DNA from: Pseudomonas sp. KU43P
Lineage (GTDB): Bacteria > Pseudomonadota > Gammaproteobacteria > Pseudomonadales > Pseudomonadaceae
DNA: 64,000 nucleotides
Direction: 5' to 3'
Assembly (NCBI RefSeq): GCF_033095865.1
Contig: NZ_AP019365.1
Coordinates: forward strand, 1,337,501 to 1,401,500
Part shown: positions 7,450 through 16,404 of the stretch, piece by piece
Layout of the letters: each line of letters starts with the position of its first letter
Numbering within the stretch: position 1 is the first letter of the stretch
Notes under the pieces: model-generated
Databases searched by the model: none
The model's input: only the letters and a program-made list of their open reading frames with translations
What the model was told of the DNA's origin: nothing
Program-made: the position numbers and the translations under genes

Positions 7450-7994
7450 CGATGGACCAGGAAAGATGCCTTCAACGCCAGGTGCAAGTGGCCCAGCACC
7501 TGAAAGACATGGCGGAATTGATTGACCAGGCGGAGCGCCTGCGGCTGGTGGGCGGGCTAATGCAGCACTGGGGCGAGCAGCGTAGGCAATTGGGGCTGGA
7601 AGCCAGCCTTGGCAGCCAGATGGGCACGATCATGGAGTGGAAGGGAGCGGCACCACGCACAGGGTCGTCAGGTGCGCGGATCCTGATGGCGGGCGCCGGC
7701 CTGGATCACGCTGCCGCGGAAGTCGACGCAGCCGTTGCTGAGTTGGCACGCGGGGACAAACGGGCGGCAACGCTGGCCAAGTTGGCCGAGCTGCGTTACG
7801 TCCATCAGGTTACGATCAGGGAGCAGATGCGCGAGGTCGGGCTTGCTGAAGGTGCGGAGCGGACCTACCGGAATTGGGTCAAGTCGCTGCACCTGCGAGT
7901 GTTCGCCCTGCTGGCTGCCCGCGCTGGCCGAGCGCGACGCTATACCGTTCGTCGGGTCGGCATGCGACTTGTGTGCAACATTGATGCGACATAG
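7446..7994 (+). CDS. Q-like late antiterminator (probable)
   Basis: A 182-residue protein. I chose the ATG at 7446, seven bases after GGAGG; the ATG at 7440 abuts the ribosome site. The C-terminal part (EVGLAEGAERTYRNWVKSLHLRVFALLAAR) looks like the region-4-like helix-turn-helix at the end of phage antitermination Q proteins, and the position is right: last gene before the terminator-rich late leader and the holin. No zinc motif is visible. If correct, it lets RNA polymerase read through the terminators at 8142, 13782, 19119 and 29624. The family call is tentative. Confidence 0.45.
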   Translation: MTMDQERCLQRQVQVAQHLKDMAELIDQAERLRLVGGLMQHWGEQRRQLGLEASLGSQMGTIMEWKGAAPRTGSSGARILMAGAGLDHAAAEVDAAVAELARGDKRAATLAKLAELRYVHQVTIREQMREVGLAEGAERTYRNWVKSLHLRVFALLAARAGRARRYTVRRVGMRLVCNIDAT

Positions 7995-7999
7995 CCACC

Positions 8000-8050
8000 A
8001 CATGGCGACGAACCGAAAACAGGCTCTTTTCGGTTTTTCCGGTGCCATGT
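8000..8050. other. Nested inverted repeats in late leader
   Basis: Outer arms ACATGGC (8000-8006) and GCCATGT (8044-8050) enclose inner arms AACCGAAAA (8011-8019) and TTTTCGGTT (8027-8035). They lie just after the Q-like gene and before the intrinsic terminator at 8142. This could be a terminator, a pause element or an antiterminator loading site; the sequence alone does not decide. Confidence 0.45.
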
Positions 8051-8141
8051 AAAAAGTCCCCACGATATCAAAAGTGCGCTTAGGCGCTTACCCCACAAGC
8101 ACTGTGCTGTGCAACCCGCCCCGCTCTGTCGGTGCATCGAG

Positions 8142-8171
8142 AACCCTGCCACCTGGCGGGGTTTTCTTTTT
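8142..8171 (+). terminator. Intrinsic terminator upstream of prophage late genes
   Basis: Stem AACCCTGCC/GGCGGGGTT (one T-G pair) with loop ACCT, followed by TTCTTTTT. It sits 32 bases before the holin start, as expected for a late-operon terminator that needs antitermination. Confidence 0.8.
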
Positions 8172-8202
8172 CCGGCGCCGTGCTTTTGCCAATGAGGCCT
8201 GC

Positions 8203-8544
8203 ATGAACAGCGAGCAACAAGCATTAGTCGAGATGCCGATCTGGATGGTGATCATTCTTTCCTTAGTCGGCGGTGTGTCGGGTGAGATGTGGAGGGCTGA
8301 CAAAGCTGGGGTCCGTGGTTGGGCGCTGGTTCGGCGCATCATCTTGCGCTCGGGTGCCTGCATTGTTTGCGGCCTGTCCACCATCATGCTGCTGTATTCG
8401 ATGGGGGCATCGCTCTGGGCGGCTGCAGCGTTCGGGTGCCTGACCGCGATGGCAGGTGCTGATGTCGCTATCAGCCTTTACGAACGTTGGGCAGCGAAGC
8501 GGCTGGGCGTTTGCGAAGTGCCGCCGGTGAGCCGTGAAGGGTAA
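8203..8544 (+). CDS. Phage holin
   Basis: A 113-residue membrane protein starting at the ATG at 8203 (GAGG 7 bases upstream). Hydrophobic segments at about residues 10-28, 48-66 and 70-88 fit a small pore-forming holin. It is clearly homologous to the tailocin holin at 36450-36788: both share NSEQQAL/TNEQQAL, a GGVSGEMWRADKAG / GGLSGEMWRADKAG stretch and an LYERWA tail. Holins time lysis by permeabilising the inner membrane. It leads the late operon although the endolysin is 22 kb downstream, the same split layout as in the tailocin. Confidence 0.85.
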   Translation: MNSEQQALVEMPIWMVIILSLVGGVSGEMWRADKAGVRGWALVRRIILRSGACIVCGLSTIMLLYSMGASLWAAAAFGCLTAMAGADVAISLYERWAAKRLGVCEVPPVSREG

Positions 8545-8899
8545 CGAACGGCGGGGCAGTAGCGCATCGCGTGGCTACGGTCACCGCTGGCGGTTGGCTC
8601 GGGAGGTGTTTCTCGGGGCCAACCCGTTCTGCTCAATGTGTTCGACGGCCTTCCGGCCGGTGGCTGCCACGGTGGTAGACCACAAGGTCGCGCCCCGTCT
8701 GCAGGAGGCAAAGGAATTCGGTGACCCTGACAAGATCAAGGCCGCGTGGAAGCTGTTCTGGGATCAGGGCAACTGGCAGCCACTGTGCAAACTGTGCCAT
8801 GACTCGGTGAAGCAGAGGCTGGAGCGCAGCGGGCGGGTGGCTGGCTGCAGCCCGTCCGGCATGCCGCTTGACCCCAACCACCACTGGAACCGGCGTTGA
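8534..8899 (+). CDS. HNH endonuclease
   Basis: A 121-residue protein from a GTG at 8534 overlapping the holin stop. The core has a zinc-binding CSMC and CKLCH pair, the VVDHKVAPR segment with the catalytic-type His, and the terminal NHH element of HNH nucleases. In HK97-type cos phages an HNH protein just upstream of the small terminase stimulates cos cleavage by the terminase; order and spacing fit that role. Confidence 0.85.
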   Translation: MKGNERRGSSASRGYGHRWRLAREVFLGANPFCSMCSTAFRPVAATVVDHKVAPRLQEAKEFGDPDKIKAAWKLFWDQGNWQPLCKLCHDSVKQRLERSGRVAGCSPSGMPLDPNHHWNRR

Positions 8900-9040
8900 G
8901 CCGACCCCCGCCCGCCCTGGTCTGCCGGGGTAGGGGGGGTAAAAAACTTTTTGCTCGCCCTCTCGTTGACCGCATGCCCACCTCCGTGTGCAAAACCGGG
9001 AAAAATGGAGGAGGGGGGGTATCAGATTTTGGAGGTTTCC
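8900..9040. other. HNH-terminase intergenic region, candidate cos site
   Basis: A non-coding 141-base stretch between the HNH gene and the small terminase. It contains two GGGGGGGT tracts exactly 80 bases apart (8933-8940 and 9013-9020) and a C-rich block (8904-8918). In cos phages with this gene order the packaging site usually lies here. The ribosome site for terS (GGAGG) is at 9031-9035. The cos assignment is positional. Confidence 0.4.
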
Positions 9041-9574
9041 ATGGCCGGAAACGGTAACTCCGGGCGGCCTGGGCTGCCCGCATCGGTGCATCTGCTCAAC
9101 GGCAACCGCAGCAAGCTTTCACCTGCGCAGCTGATGAACGAAATCAAAGACCCTGCGGTGCCGGTCGGCGTGCCGCCTATGCCGGACTTCCTCACGGGCG
9201 ACGCGGCCGCTGAGTGGACACGCATCACTGAGGCGCTACTTGCACTGGGTTGGGTGTCACGGCTCGACCAGTTGGCGCTTGCGACGTACTGCCAGGCCTA
9301 CGGCGACTGGCTGCGCTTCCAGCGTTTGATCGCTGAGCGCAATGCTCAGTCACTGGACGGCCTGGGCGGTGAGGTGCAGACCTTCAAGACCGGCGCGCAG
9401 CAGACCCATGTGCTGCGCCAGTTGGCCAACGACGCTGAGAAGCGAGCCAACGCGGCCGGTGCTCAGTTCGGGTTATCTCCCCTGGCGCGCCGGAACATGA
9501 GAGCCGCACCGGCGGCACAAGGAGATTTGTTCCCGAATGCAGAACGAGACGCTGCCTCAAAGTATTTCAGCTGA
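9041..9574 (+). CDS. terS: Phage terminase small subunit, P27 family
   Basis: A 177-residue protein starting MAGNGNSGRPGLPASVHLLNG, with GGAGG five bases before the ATG at 9041. The PPMPDFLTGDAAAEWTRITEAL / LDQLALATYCQAYGDWLRF layout is characteristic of P27-type small terminases, which recognise the packaging site. It overlaps the large subunit by 38 bases, as usual for this pair. Confidence 0.9.
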   Translation: MAGNGNSGRPGLPASVHLLNGNRSKLSPAQLMNEIKDPAVPVGVPPMPDFLTGDAAAEWTRITEALLALGWVSRLDQLALATYCQAYGDWLRFQRLIAERNAQSLDGLGGEVQTFKTGAQQTHVLRQLANDAEKRANAAGAQFGLSPLARRNMRAAPAAQGDLFPNAERDAASKYFS

Positions 9575-11369
9575 CTGCCGGGTAAAGGCGTTTGCGGACC
9601 AGGTGCTGGCCGGTTCAATCGTCGCCGGGCCGGATGTTCGCAACGCTGCGCGGCGCCATCTGTTGGACCTGGACAGCGGGCATGAGCGCGGGTTGATCTG
9701 GAATGCCGAAGCTGCCTTACGCGCCATAGGTTTTTTCGAAGACGTGCTTCGATTGAACGGTGGCGACTTTGAGGGGCTGCCCTTTCGCCTCGCACCGTGG
9801 CAAGCGTTCATCGTCGGTAGCCTGTTTGGCTGGTACACCGATGATGGCTACCGCCGGTTTCGCCAGGCGTACATCGAAACCGGCAAGGGCTCGGGCAAGT
9901 CGCCGCTTGTTGGCGGGATCGGCCTTTATGGCTTGGTTGCTGACGGCGAGCAACGAGCGGAGGTGTATGCAGCGGCCACGAAAAAGGACCAGGCGCAGAT
10001 CCTGTTCCGCGATGCGGTAGCGATGGTCAACATGGCGCCGCATCTTGCCGGGCGTCTTGTCCAGTCCGGACGTGATGAGAAGGTCTGGAACCTTTTCTAT
10101 CCCGCGACCAACAGTTTTTTCCGCCCGATCAGCTCCGACGACGGCCAGTCCGGCCCCCGGCCCCATGTGGCGTTGATCGATGAGCTGCATGAGCACAAGA
10201 CCGCCAGTGCCGTGAACATGATGCGAGCCGGTACCAAGTTCCGGCGCCGGGCATTGATCGTGATGATCACCAACAGTGGTTCCGATAAGGGCTCGGTGTG
10301 TGGCCAGTATCACGACCTTGGTGTGCGAATCTGTGAAGGAAAAGAGCATAACGACGCGTTCTTTGCCTTCATCTGCTCGCTCGATAAGGGGGACGACCCT
10401 TTCAAGGACGAAGCGTGCTGGCCGAAGGTGAACCCGTCGCTGGACTACATCCTTGAGGGGCAGACCGATGGCATTCCTGGTCGTAAGTATCTGCGTGAGC
10501 AGGTGGCCGAGGCTAAGGGGTTGCCAGCCAAGGAGGCTGTGGTCAGGCGCCTGAATTTCTGCGAGTGGACACAGGCGACATCGCCGTGGCTGTCGTGGGA
10601 AATCTGGAGCGGTGCGGCCGAGCGGGTGCCGATGCGAGTTCTACGCAACAGGCCATGCGTCGGCGGGCTCGACTTATCCAGCACCACGGACCTGACGGCG
10701 TTCGTGCTGATGTTCAGCCCAACGCCTTACGACCCTCATTGGCGCTCTCTGTCGTATTTCTGGATCCCCGACGAGGACCTGGTGGGGCGGGAGAAACGCG
10801 ACCGTGTTCCGTACCTGCAGTGGATCAAAGAGCGCCACCTTGAAACGACGCCGGGTCGGGCCATCAGCAAGCTGCACGTGCTCAGGCGGCTACAGACGAT
10901 CTGCGATTTCTTCGACGTGCGGCGTATTGCCTACGATCGATGGCGGATCGAGGACCTACTGCAGCTGATGACCGACAACGGCATCACGCTGCCGGAGCTC
11001 AAGCCTTTTGGCCAAGGTTTTAAGGACATGGGGCCGGCGGTGGATGAGTTCGAGCGGCGCTTGTTGGGCCGCAAGGCCGAGCCATCTGAGGTGATCGAGC
11101 TGGACCCCGAGGATTTCGAGGTTGTGTCGGAGGTCACCACGGTCTCAGAGGTGGTCGAGACCCTGCTGCACGACGACAACCCCGTGATGACCTGGAACGC
11201 AGGCAACGCGGTGATCGTCTTCGACCCAGCCAACAATCGGAAGGTCGACAAATCCAAAGCCACGGGCCGTATCGACGGCATTGTCGCTGCTGTGATGGCG
11301 GTTGGCATCAGCAGCGACATTTCCGAAGCATCAGGCACGTCGGTTTACGACGAAGGGGTAGGTATATGA
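9537..11369 (+). CDS. terL: Phage terminase large subunit
   Basis: A 610-residue packaging motor. The N-terminal ATPase has Walker A GKGSGKS (116-122) and Walker B VALIDE (211-216). The C-terminal nuclease begins around GGLDLSSTTDLTAFVLMF with its metal-binding Asp. It cleaves concatemers and drives DNA into the prohead through the portal. Length and motif spacing fit HK97/P27-type TerL. The ATG at 9537 has AAGGAG 12 bases upstream. Confidence 0.95.
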   Translation: MQNETLPQSISADCRVKAFADQVLAGSIVAGPDVRNAARRHLLDLDSGHERGLIWNAEAALRAIGFFEDVLRLNGGDFEGLPFRLAPWQAFIVGSLFGWYTDDGYRRFRQAYIETGKGSGKSPLVGGIGLYGLVADGEQRAEVYAAATKKDQAQILFRDAVAMVNMAPHLAGRLVQSGRDEKVWNLFYPATNSFFRPISSDDGQSGPRPHVALIDELHEHKTASAVNMMRAGTKFRRRALIVMITNSGSDKGSVCGQYHDLGVRICEGKEHNDAFFAFICSLDKGDDPFKDEACWPKVNPSLDYILEGQTDGIPGRKYLREQVAEAKGLPAKEAVVRRLNFCEWTQATSPWLSWEIWSGAAERVPMRVLRNRPCVGGLDLSSTTDLTAFVLMFSPTPYDPHWRSLSYFWIPDEDLVGREKRDRVPYLQWIKERHLETTPGRAISKLHVLRRLQTICDFFDVRRIAYDRWRIEDLLQLMTDNGITLPELKPFGQGFKDMGPAVDEFERRLLGRKAEPSEVIELDPEDFEVVSEVTTVSEVVETLLHDDNPVMTWNAGNAVIVFDPANNRKVDKSKATGRIDGIVAAVMAVGISSDISEASGTSVYDEGVGI

Positions 11370-11542
11370 AGTTGGTAATTGCATCCTGGGTGGCGGGCCT
11401 TCTGGGCTTCGCGCTGCTGGTCGCGGGTGTCTGGATGGTGCATCGACCTGCCGCATTCATCGTCGCGGGGGTAGGGCTGTTGGTCTGGGCCAAGTTGGCC
11501 GATCAGGCAGCGGCGCACCAAGTGGCAAGGGAAGGAGGCTGA
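11366..11542 (+). CDS. Small two-span membrane protein
   Basis: A 58-residue ORF starting with an ATGA overlap on terL and ending two bases before the portal start. Two hydrophobic segments (about residues 3-22 and 28-43) predict a hairpin membrane protein. Small membrane proteins between terminase and portal are frequent in Pseudomonas HK97-type prophages; function unknown. Coupling to terL supports expression. Confidence 0.6.
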   Translation: MKLVIASWVAGLLGFALLVAGVWMVHRPAAFIVAGVGLLVWAKLADQAAAHQVAREGG

Positions 11543-11544
11543 CC

Positions 11545-12813
11545 ATGTTCTTTTCCAGCTTGCTCGCTTCGGGCGCGGGCACGTTGACCAATCCGGACAG
11601 CGGCTTTTGGCGCGGTCTGCTCGGTGGCGGTCGAAGCTCGGCTGGTGTAGCGGTAACGCCAGAGTCTGCGCTTGCCCTGCCCATCCTGCAAAACTGCGTC
11701 ACCTTGCTGGCCGAAACGGTGGCGCAGCTGCCTCTTGACCTGTTCCAGCGCAAGGATAAGGGGCAACGGGATGCGGCGATCAATCACCCGTTGTACGACG
11801 TGCTGCGCTATCAGCCCAACCCGTTCCAAACACCCTGTGAATACATGGAGCGGCACCAGGGGGCGGCCGGCCTGCGGGGTAACGCCTTCAGCTTCATCGA
11901 CCGGCGCGAAGACGGCAACGTCACGGCGCTGTGGTCACTAAAGAACGAGCAGGTCCAGGTGCTTAAGGGCGCCGATCTGTTGCCTTACTACCGGATTGGT
12001 ACCAGCGAGTCGGTGCCCATGCGGATGGTGCATCACGTTCGCTGGTTCGGTACGAACCCTTATGTCGGGCTGTCACCCATAGAGTTGCATGCTGACGCGA
12101 TTGGGCTGACTCAGGCGGTACGCCAGTACACCGGCAAAAGCTTTGCCAACGGCGTGGCCGTGTCCGGCGTGATCGAGCGACCCCGCGAGGCACCCGCGAT
12201 TAAAGATCAGGGCACCATCGACAAGATCGTCGATCAGTGGGGGCAGAAGTTCGGCGGTATGGACAACGCCAAGAAAGTCGCCCTGCTGCAGGAAGGCATG
12301 ACCTTCAAGCCGGTGTCGATGACCAACGTTGACGCTGAAATCGTCGGCATCATGAAGCTGACCGGCCTGGACATTGCGCGGATCTACAAGATACCCCTGC
12401 CCATGGTGAACGACCTGGAGAAGTCGAACTACAACACCCTGGAGCAGTTGATGATCCAGTTCGTGGTGTTCGCCTTACTGCCCTGGGTGAAGCGCCATGA
12501 ACAAGCGATGATGCGCGACTTCCTGCTGCCGAAGGATCGCCGGGAATACTTCATTGAGTTCAACCTGTCCGGGCTGCTGCGCGGCGACCAGAAAAGCCGC
12601 TATGAGGCTTACGCTATCGGTCGCCAGTGGGGTTGGCTGAGCGTGAACGACATCCGGCGGTTGGAGAACATGCCGCCCGTGCAGGGCGGTGATATCTACC
12701 TGCAGCCCCTCAACATGGTTGACGCTGGCAAGCAGCCCGACCTGAACAACCCCACCGTGCGCGCCCAGCTGGAGCTGCAGCACGCCGAGATCGGGAGGAT
12801 CCTCGCCCAATGA
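11545..12813 (+). CDS. Phage portal protein, HK97 family
   Basis: A 422-residue portal. Typical elements are TPESALALPILQNCVTLLAETVAQLP near the N terminus, NHPLYDVLRYQPNPFQTP, and LTGLDIARIYKIPLPMV before the C-terminal crown. The dodecameric portal forms the DNA entry vertex and binds terminase and the neck proteins. The ATG at 11545 follows AAGGAGG. Its stop overlaps the protease start by 4 bases. Confidence 0.93.
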   Translation: MFFSSLLASGAGTLTNPDSGFWRGLLGGGRSSAGVAVTPESALALPILQNCVTLLAETVAQLPLDLFQRKDKGQRDAAINHPLYDVLRYQPNPFQTPCEYMERHQGAAGLRGNAFSFIDRREDGNVTALWSLKNEQVQVLKGADLLPYYRIGTSESVPMRMVHHVRWFGTNPYVGLSPIELHADAIGLTQAVRQYTGKSFANGVAVSGVIERPREAPAIKDQGTIDKIVDQWGQKFGGMDNAKKVALLQEGMTFKPVSMTNVDAEIVGIMKLTGLDIARIYKIPLPMVNDLEKSNYNTLEQLMIQFVVFALLPWVKRHEQAMMRDFLLPKDRREYFIEFNLSGLLRGDQKSRYEAYAIGRQWGWLSVNDIRRLENMPPVQGGDIYLQPLNMVDAGKQPDLNNPTVRAQLELQHAEIGRILAQ

Positions 12814-13757
12814 GTAAGCGCTATCTGCGGGCCTCCAGCCTGCTGTTCAATCAACCCCTGCTGGTCACGCCAGACATGCTCGACCTGGGCGTGCGTTGGG
12901 CCAATCAAACCATGAGCCTCAACATCATCAACCTCGGAGGCAGCTCGGCCCAGCTCTGGAAGGATGATGATCCGATCGACCGGGTGGCCTACGCAGACGA
13001 GCAGCGGCGCAATGCCATTGCCCAGACCGGGATTGAGGTCATCCCGGTCAGCGGTGTGCTGGTCAGTCGCGGCAGTCACCTTAACGCGTGCGAAACCATG
13101 ACCAGTTACGAAGGGCTGCGCTCCCAGCTGCAGCGCGCAGTAGCTGATCCATTGGTCGAACACATCGTGCTGGATATCGACAGTCCTGGTGGCTCTGCCG
13201 TGGGCGCCTTCGAGCTGGCCGAGGATATCCGGGCGATGACCGCGCAGAAGCCTATCACCGGCTTGGTGAACTTCATGGCGTACAGCGGCGGCTACCTGAT
13301 CGGCTCGGCGTGCAGCGAGATCGTGGTTAGTCGCACTAGCGGTGTCGGCTCCATCGGGGTGATTGCCAGTCACATGGACCGTTCGAAGATGGAAGAGGGG
13401 ATGGGGGTCAAGGTGACCACGGTGTATGCCGGGGCACACAAGAACGACCTCTCGCCGCATGAGCCCATTACTGAGCAGTCGATGAAGTTCCTCAACGAGC
13501 TGGTGCAGGAGAGTTACCAGATGTTTGTCAGTGCTGTTGCCGAGTATCGCGGCCTTCCGCTTGCCAAAGTGATTGGCACCGAGGCTGCGCTCTATCGCGG
13601 TCAGAATGCAATCAATGCAGGCCTGGCTGACCGCCTGCAGAACCCTCAACACACCGTTGACGAGCTGTCTCGAGCCGTTGCGCAGAACCGTGCAACACGC
13701 CAGACGGGCCGTATCAGCGTGCGAGCAGCAGCGTTAGCGATGCAGTCGCTCGCCTGA
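12810..13757 (+). CDS. S49-family prohead protease
   Basis: A 315-residue SppA/S49-type serine protease. The nucleophile is Ser159 in MAYSGGYLIGSACSE. Lys211 in GAHKND lies 52 residues later, matching the Ser-Lys spacing of bacterial SppA. LDIDSPGGSAVGAFELA is the conserved core strand-helix. In HK97-type heads such proteases remove the capsid delta domain and scaffold during maturation; portal-protease-capsid order supports this. A terminator follows at 13782. Confidence 0.92.
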   Translation: MSKRYLRASSLLFNQPLLVTPDMLDLGVRWANQTMSLNIINLGGSSAQLWKDDDPIDRVAYADEQRRNAIAQTGIEVIPVSGVLVSRGSHLNACETMTSYEGLRSQLQRAVADPLVEHIVLDIDSPGGSAVGAFELAEDIRAMTAQKPITGLVNFMAYSGGYLIGSACSEIVVSRTSGVGSIGVIASHMDRSKMEEGMGVKVTTVYAGAHKNDLSPHEPITEQSMKFLNELVQESYQMFVSAVAEYRGLPLAKVIGTEAALYRGQNAINAGLADRLQNPQHTVDELSRAVAQNRATRQTGRISVRAAALAMQSLA

Positions 13758-13781
13758 TTCCACCGTATCAACTGTATCTCG

Positions 13782-13804
13782 ACCCGCCTAGTGCGGGTTT
13801 TTTT
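13782..13804 (+). terminator. Intrinsic terminator between protease and capsid genes
   Basis: Stem CCCGC/GCGGG with loop CTAGT and a run of eight T. It lies inside the late operon, so the capsid gene requires read-through or its own promoter. Confidence 0.75.
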
Positions 13805-13820
13805 ATGCCCAGGAGGCAGC

Positions 13821-15143
13821 ATGTCCCTTGTACTTCAAATGCGTAACGAGCGCGCCGGCCTGGTCGCCCAGGTGCAGGCCCTTGCCCAAATCGAGGCAGG
13901 CGGCGGTAGCTTGACCGCCGAGCAGTTGCAGCAATTCACCAGCCTCGAAACGCAGATCAATGATCTGACGGCCAAGATCAAGCGTGCCGAGTCGGCCGAG
14001 CAGCTGGCTGCAGCCAGCGCGGTACCTATCACCGAGTCGGCTCAAGGCGTCACTGGCCCGCCGGGCAGCAATATTTCCGGCCCATTCAGCGAAAAGGCCA
14101 AGCCTGGTACCGGCATGGCGCAGATGGCTCGTTTGTTGGCCTCTGCCCACGGCAACCAGCAGACAGCCGCCCAAATGGCGAAGGACGGCGGTTTCCCCGC
14201 TGATGTCCACATGGCGTTGAGCGTCGTAACTCCGGGTGCCGGCGGTGTGCTGGTGCCGCAGAATTTCGCTACCGAGGTCATCGAGTCGCTTCGGCCGGTG
14301 TCCATTGTCCGCAAGATGGGCGTCACCAGCTTGCCGCTGAACAACGGCAACCTGACCCAGCCGCGTATCACCGGCAACACCGTGGTGACATACATCGGCA
14401 GCGATACCGATATCCCGATCACCGGCATGGCGTTCGCCGACACCAAGCTTTCGGCGAAAAAGGCCGCCGCTATCGTGCCGATTTCCAATGACCTGTTAGC
14501 CATGAGCGGGGTTAACCCTCGGGTCGATGGCCTTGTGCTCAGTGACCTGACCGTGAGCATGGGCCTGTCGGAGGATCTGCACTTTATCCGCGCTGATGGC
14601 TCTGGCTCGCTGCCCAAGGGGATGCGCTACTGGGCGCTGCCGTTCAACGTCTTGCCAGCGCCTGCGGTCGATGGCCTGACGCTGGAAAAGATCGACCTGT
14701 TCCTGGGCGGCATGATGCTGCGCCTGGAAACCGCGAACGTGATGATGAAGTCGTGCGGCTGGCTGATGGCGCCGCGTGTGTTGCGTTGGCTGCAGGCGCT
14801 GCGTGACGGCAACGGCAACAAGGCCTATCCGGAGATCGATCAGGGCATGCTGAAAGGCTACCCAGTCGGTTTGAGCAACCAGATTCCGGTCAACCTCGGC
14901 GCCGACGGCAATGAAACCGAGATCTACTTCGTCAACTTCGCCGACTGCATGATCGGCGAGGACATGGACCTGACCCTGAGCTTCAGCAACGAGGCCTCCT
15001 ACAAGGACGCCGAGGGCAACATGGTCAGCGCCTTCCAGCGTGACCAGACCTTGCTGCGTGTCATCGCGAAACACGACTTCGGCCCGCGTCACGTCGAGAG
15101 CATCGTGGTGGCGGTCGCCGTGAAGTGGGGCGCAGGCATGTAA
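13821..15143 (+). CDS. HK97-fold major capsid protein
   Basis: A 440-residue protein starting at the ATG at 13821 (AGGAGG 6 bases upstream). Residues about 1-105 are a helical, Gln/Glu-rich delta/scaffold domain; the capsid fold begins near LSVVTPGAGGVLVPQNFATEV, a hallmark of HK97-type capsids. Segments KKAAAIVPISNDLL and GLSEDLHFIRADGSGSLPKGM are also typical. The upstream S49 protease likely trims the N-terminal domain after assembly. Confidence 0.93.
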   Translation: MSLVLQMRNERAGLVAQVQALAQIEAGGGSLTAEQLQQFTSLETQINDLTAKIKRAESAEQLAAASAVPITESAQGVTGPPGSNISGPFSEKAKPGTGMAQMARLLASAHGNQQTAAQMAKDGGFPADVHMALSVVTPGAGGVLVPQNFATEVIESLRPVSIVRKMGVTSLPLNNGNLTQPRITGNTVVTYIGSDTDIPITGMAFADTKLSAKKAAAIVPISNDLLAMSGVNPRVDGLVLSDLTVSMGLSEDLHFIRADGSGSLPKGMRYWALPFNVLPAPAVDGLTLEKIDLFLGGMMLRLETANVMMKSCGWLMAPRVLRWLQALRDGNGNKAYPEIDQGMLKGYPVGLSNQIPVNLGADGNETEIYFVNFADCMIGEDMDLTLSFSNEASYKDAEGNMVSAFQRDQTLLRVIAKHDFGPRHVESIVVAVAVKWGAGM

Positions 15144-15188
15144 TCCCTGGCCCCGGATTGGCCGGGGCCGCTCGACTGGATGGAAGTT

Positions 15189-15458
15189 ATGGCAAAGGTA
15201 ATTGTTGTGTTCACCGGTTCCTGGCGCGGTTACAGCAAGGGCGAAGTGGCGGGCTTCGAGGAAAATGTTGCGCAGTCGCTGATCGAAGGCGGCCGTGCTG
15301 AGCTGCACGACGGCAAGAAAACTGGCAAGTCCAGTGGTGGTAAGGGCAAGCCCGCTCCGGCGGCGAAAGAGCCACCCCAGCCCGGCCCGTCGACGGAGCC
15401 ACCACCGAATCCGGATTCGACCACCGCTGATCCGGATGACGACGAAGAGAAACCCTGA
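15189..15458 (+). CDS. Small capsid-adjacent protein with Pro-rich acidic tail
   Basis: An 89-residue protein from the ATG at 15189 (GGAAG upstream). The first 45 residues are a compact strand-helix segment (KVIVVFTGSWRGYSKGEVAGF, AQSLIEGGRAELHD). The rest is Lys/Gly, Pro and then Asp/Glu-rich, so probably disordered. Position between capsid and head-tail connector suggests a head accessory role. Not recognised beyond that. Confidence 0.6.
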   Translation: MAKVIVVFTGSWRGYSKGEVAGFEENVAQSLIEGGRAELHDGKKTGKSSGGKGKPAPAAKEPPQPGPSTEPPPNPDSTTADPDDDEEKP

Positions 15459-15460
15459 TC

Positions 15461-16012
15461 ATGGCGCGTCGCATCGCCTACACGGGGGCGCCCGTGCTGA
15501 CGTTGGAACAGGTGGCATTTCAGTGCCGGGCTGAGCCAGAAGACCTGCAGCCCGAGCTGATCGACCTGATCATCATCCCTGGGGTTACTGCACAGGGTGA
15601 ATCGAAAACAGGGGCGGCGATCCGTGAAGCAATCTACGAGGAGGACTGGCCGGCGACGTATCCGTCGGGCCATTCGTTGGACATTGGCCAGGTGGTTGCC
15701 GTCGAGTCCGTGGTGGTGCTGGGAGAAACTGGCCAGGTGACTCCCTTCACCGGCCAGCTGGAGCTTAGCCAGGGTGGTAAGGAGAGTTATCTGCTTTTCC
15801 CTGGTGGCCGTCCTGCTGGCCGGCTTCGCATCCGGTACCGCGCCGGGGTGGACTTAGAGGCTCACCCCGGTGTGTTGAGCTGGTTGCTGATGGCGGCGGA
15901 AACGGCGTTCACCCACCGCGGACTGTTGGTTGTGAGGCAATCCCTTGCCGAAGTGCCGTCGAGCTTCGTTGACCATCTGCTGGCGGATGTCACTGTTCCT
16001 CCGAGGTTCTAA
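15461..16012 (+). CDS. Head-tail connector protein (gp6-like)
   Basis: A 183-residue protein with an all-helical N-terminal region (TLEQVAFQCRAEPEDLQPELIDLIIIPGV) and the RIRYRAG-DLEAHPGVLSWLLMAAETAF C-terminal pattern of gp6/gp15-type connectors, which sit below the portal and seal the head. It is followed directly by the head-closure and tail-completion genes. Confidence 0.75.
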   Translation: MARRIAYTGAPVLTLEQVAFQCRAEPEDLQPELIDLIIIPGVTAQGESKTGAAIREAIYEEDWPATYPSGHSLDIGQVVAVESVVVLGETGQVTPFTGQLELSQGGKESYLLFPGGRPAGRLRIRYRAGVDLEAHPGVLSWLLMAAETAFTHRGLLVVRQSLAEVPSSFVDHLLADVTVPPRF

Positions 16013-16014
16013 TC

Positions 16015-16404
16015 ATGGCATTGCGAGTGAGTACGCGGGCACCTGCCTCGGGTGAGTTGAAGCATCGCATGCAGGTGCGGAAAAGAGCTGACAAGCCGTC
16101 AGGGCCGGGGCTTGAGTCTGAACTCACGCATGTTTGCTGGCGTTGGGTGAAGGTTGAGCCGTTGGGCACCGCGACCTATGCCGCGGCTCAGCAAACAAAC
16201 ACCGGGGTCACGCACCGTTTGTACTGCCGCTTCATTCCCGACTTGGCTTCAGATTGCGAATTCGTTGGTCGGGGGCGGATTTATCGGGTGAAGCGTCCCA
16301 CTGAGCTTGCGGGCGAGCAGATCTGGTCGGTGGTGGAGGTGGAAGAGCTGGGAGCGCAGCCTGCTCAGGCGGGAGGTGGCCGTGGCCAACTCCGTTTCGA
16401 TTGA
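16015..16404 (+). CDS. Phage head closure protein
   Basis: A 129-residue small beta-rich protein. GELKHRMQVRKRAD near the start and the central W-x-W-KVEPLGTATYAAAQQTNTGVTHRLYCRF segment match the SPP1 gp16/HK97 gp7-type head-tail adaptor family. It overlaps the next gene by 23 bases, consistent with the neck cassette order connector, closure, tail completion, terminator. Confidence 0.78.
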   Translation: MALRVSTRAPASGELKHRMQVRKRADKPSGPGLESELTHVCWRWVKVEPLGTATYAAAQQTNTGVTHRLYCRFIPDLASDCEFVGRGRIYRVKRPTELAGEQIWSVVEVEELGAQPAQAGGGRGQLRFD

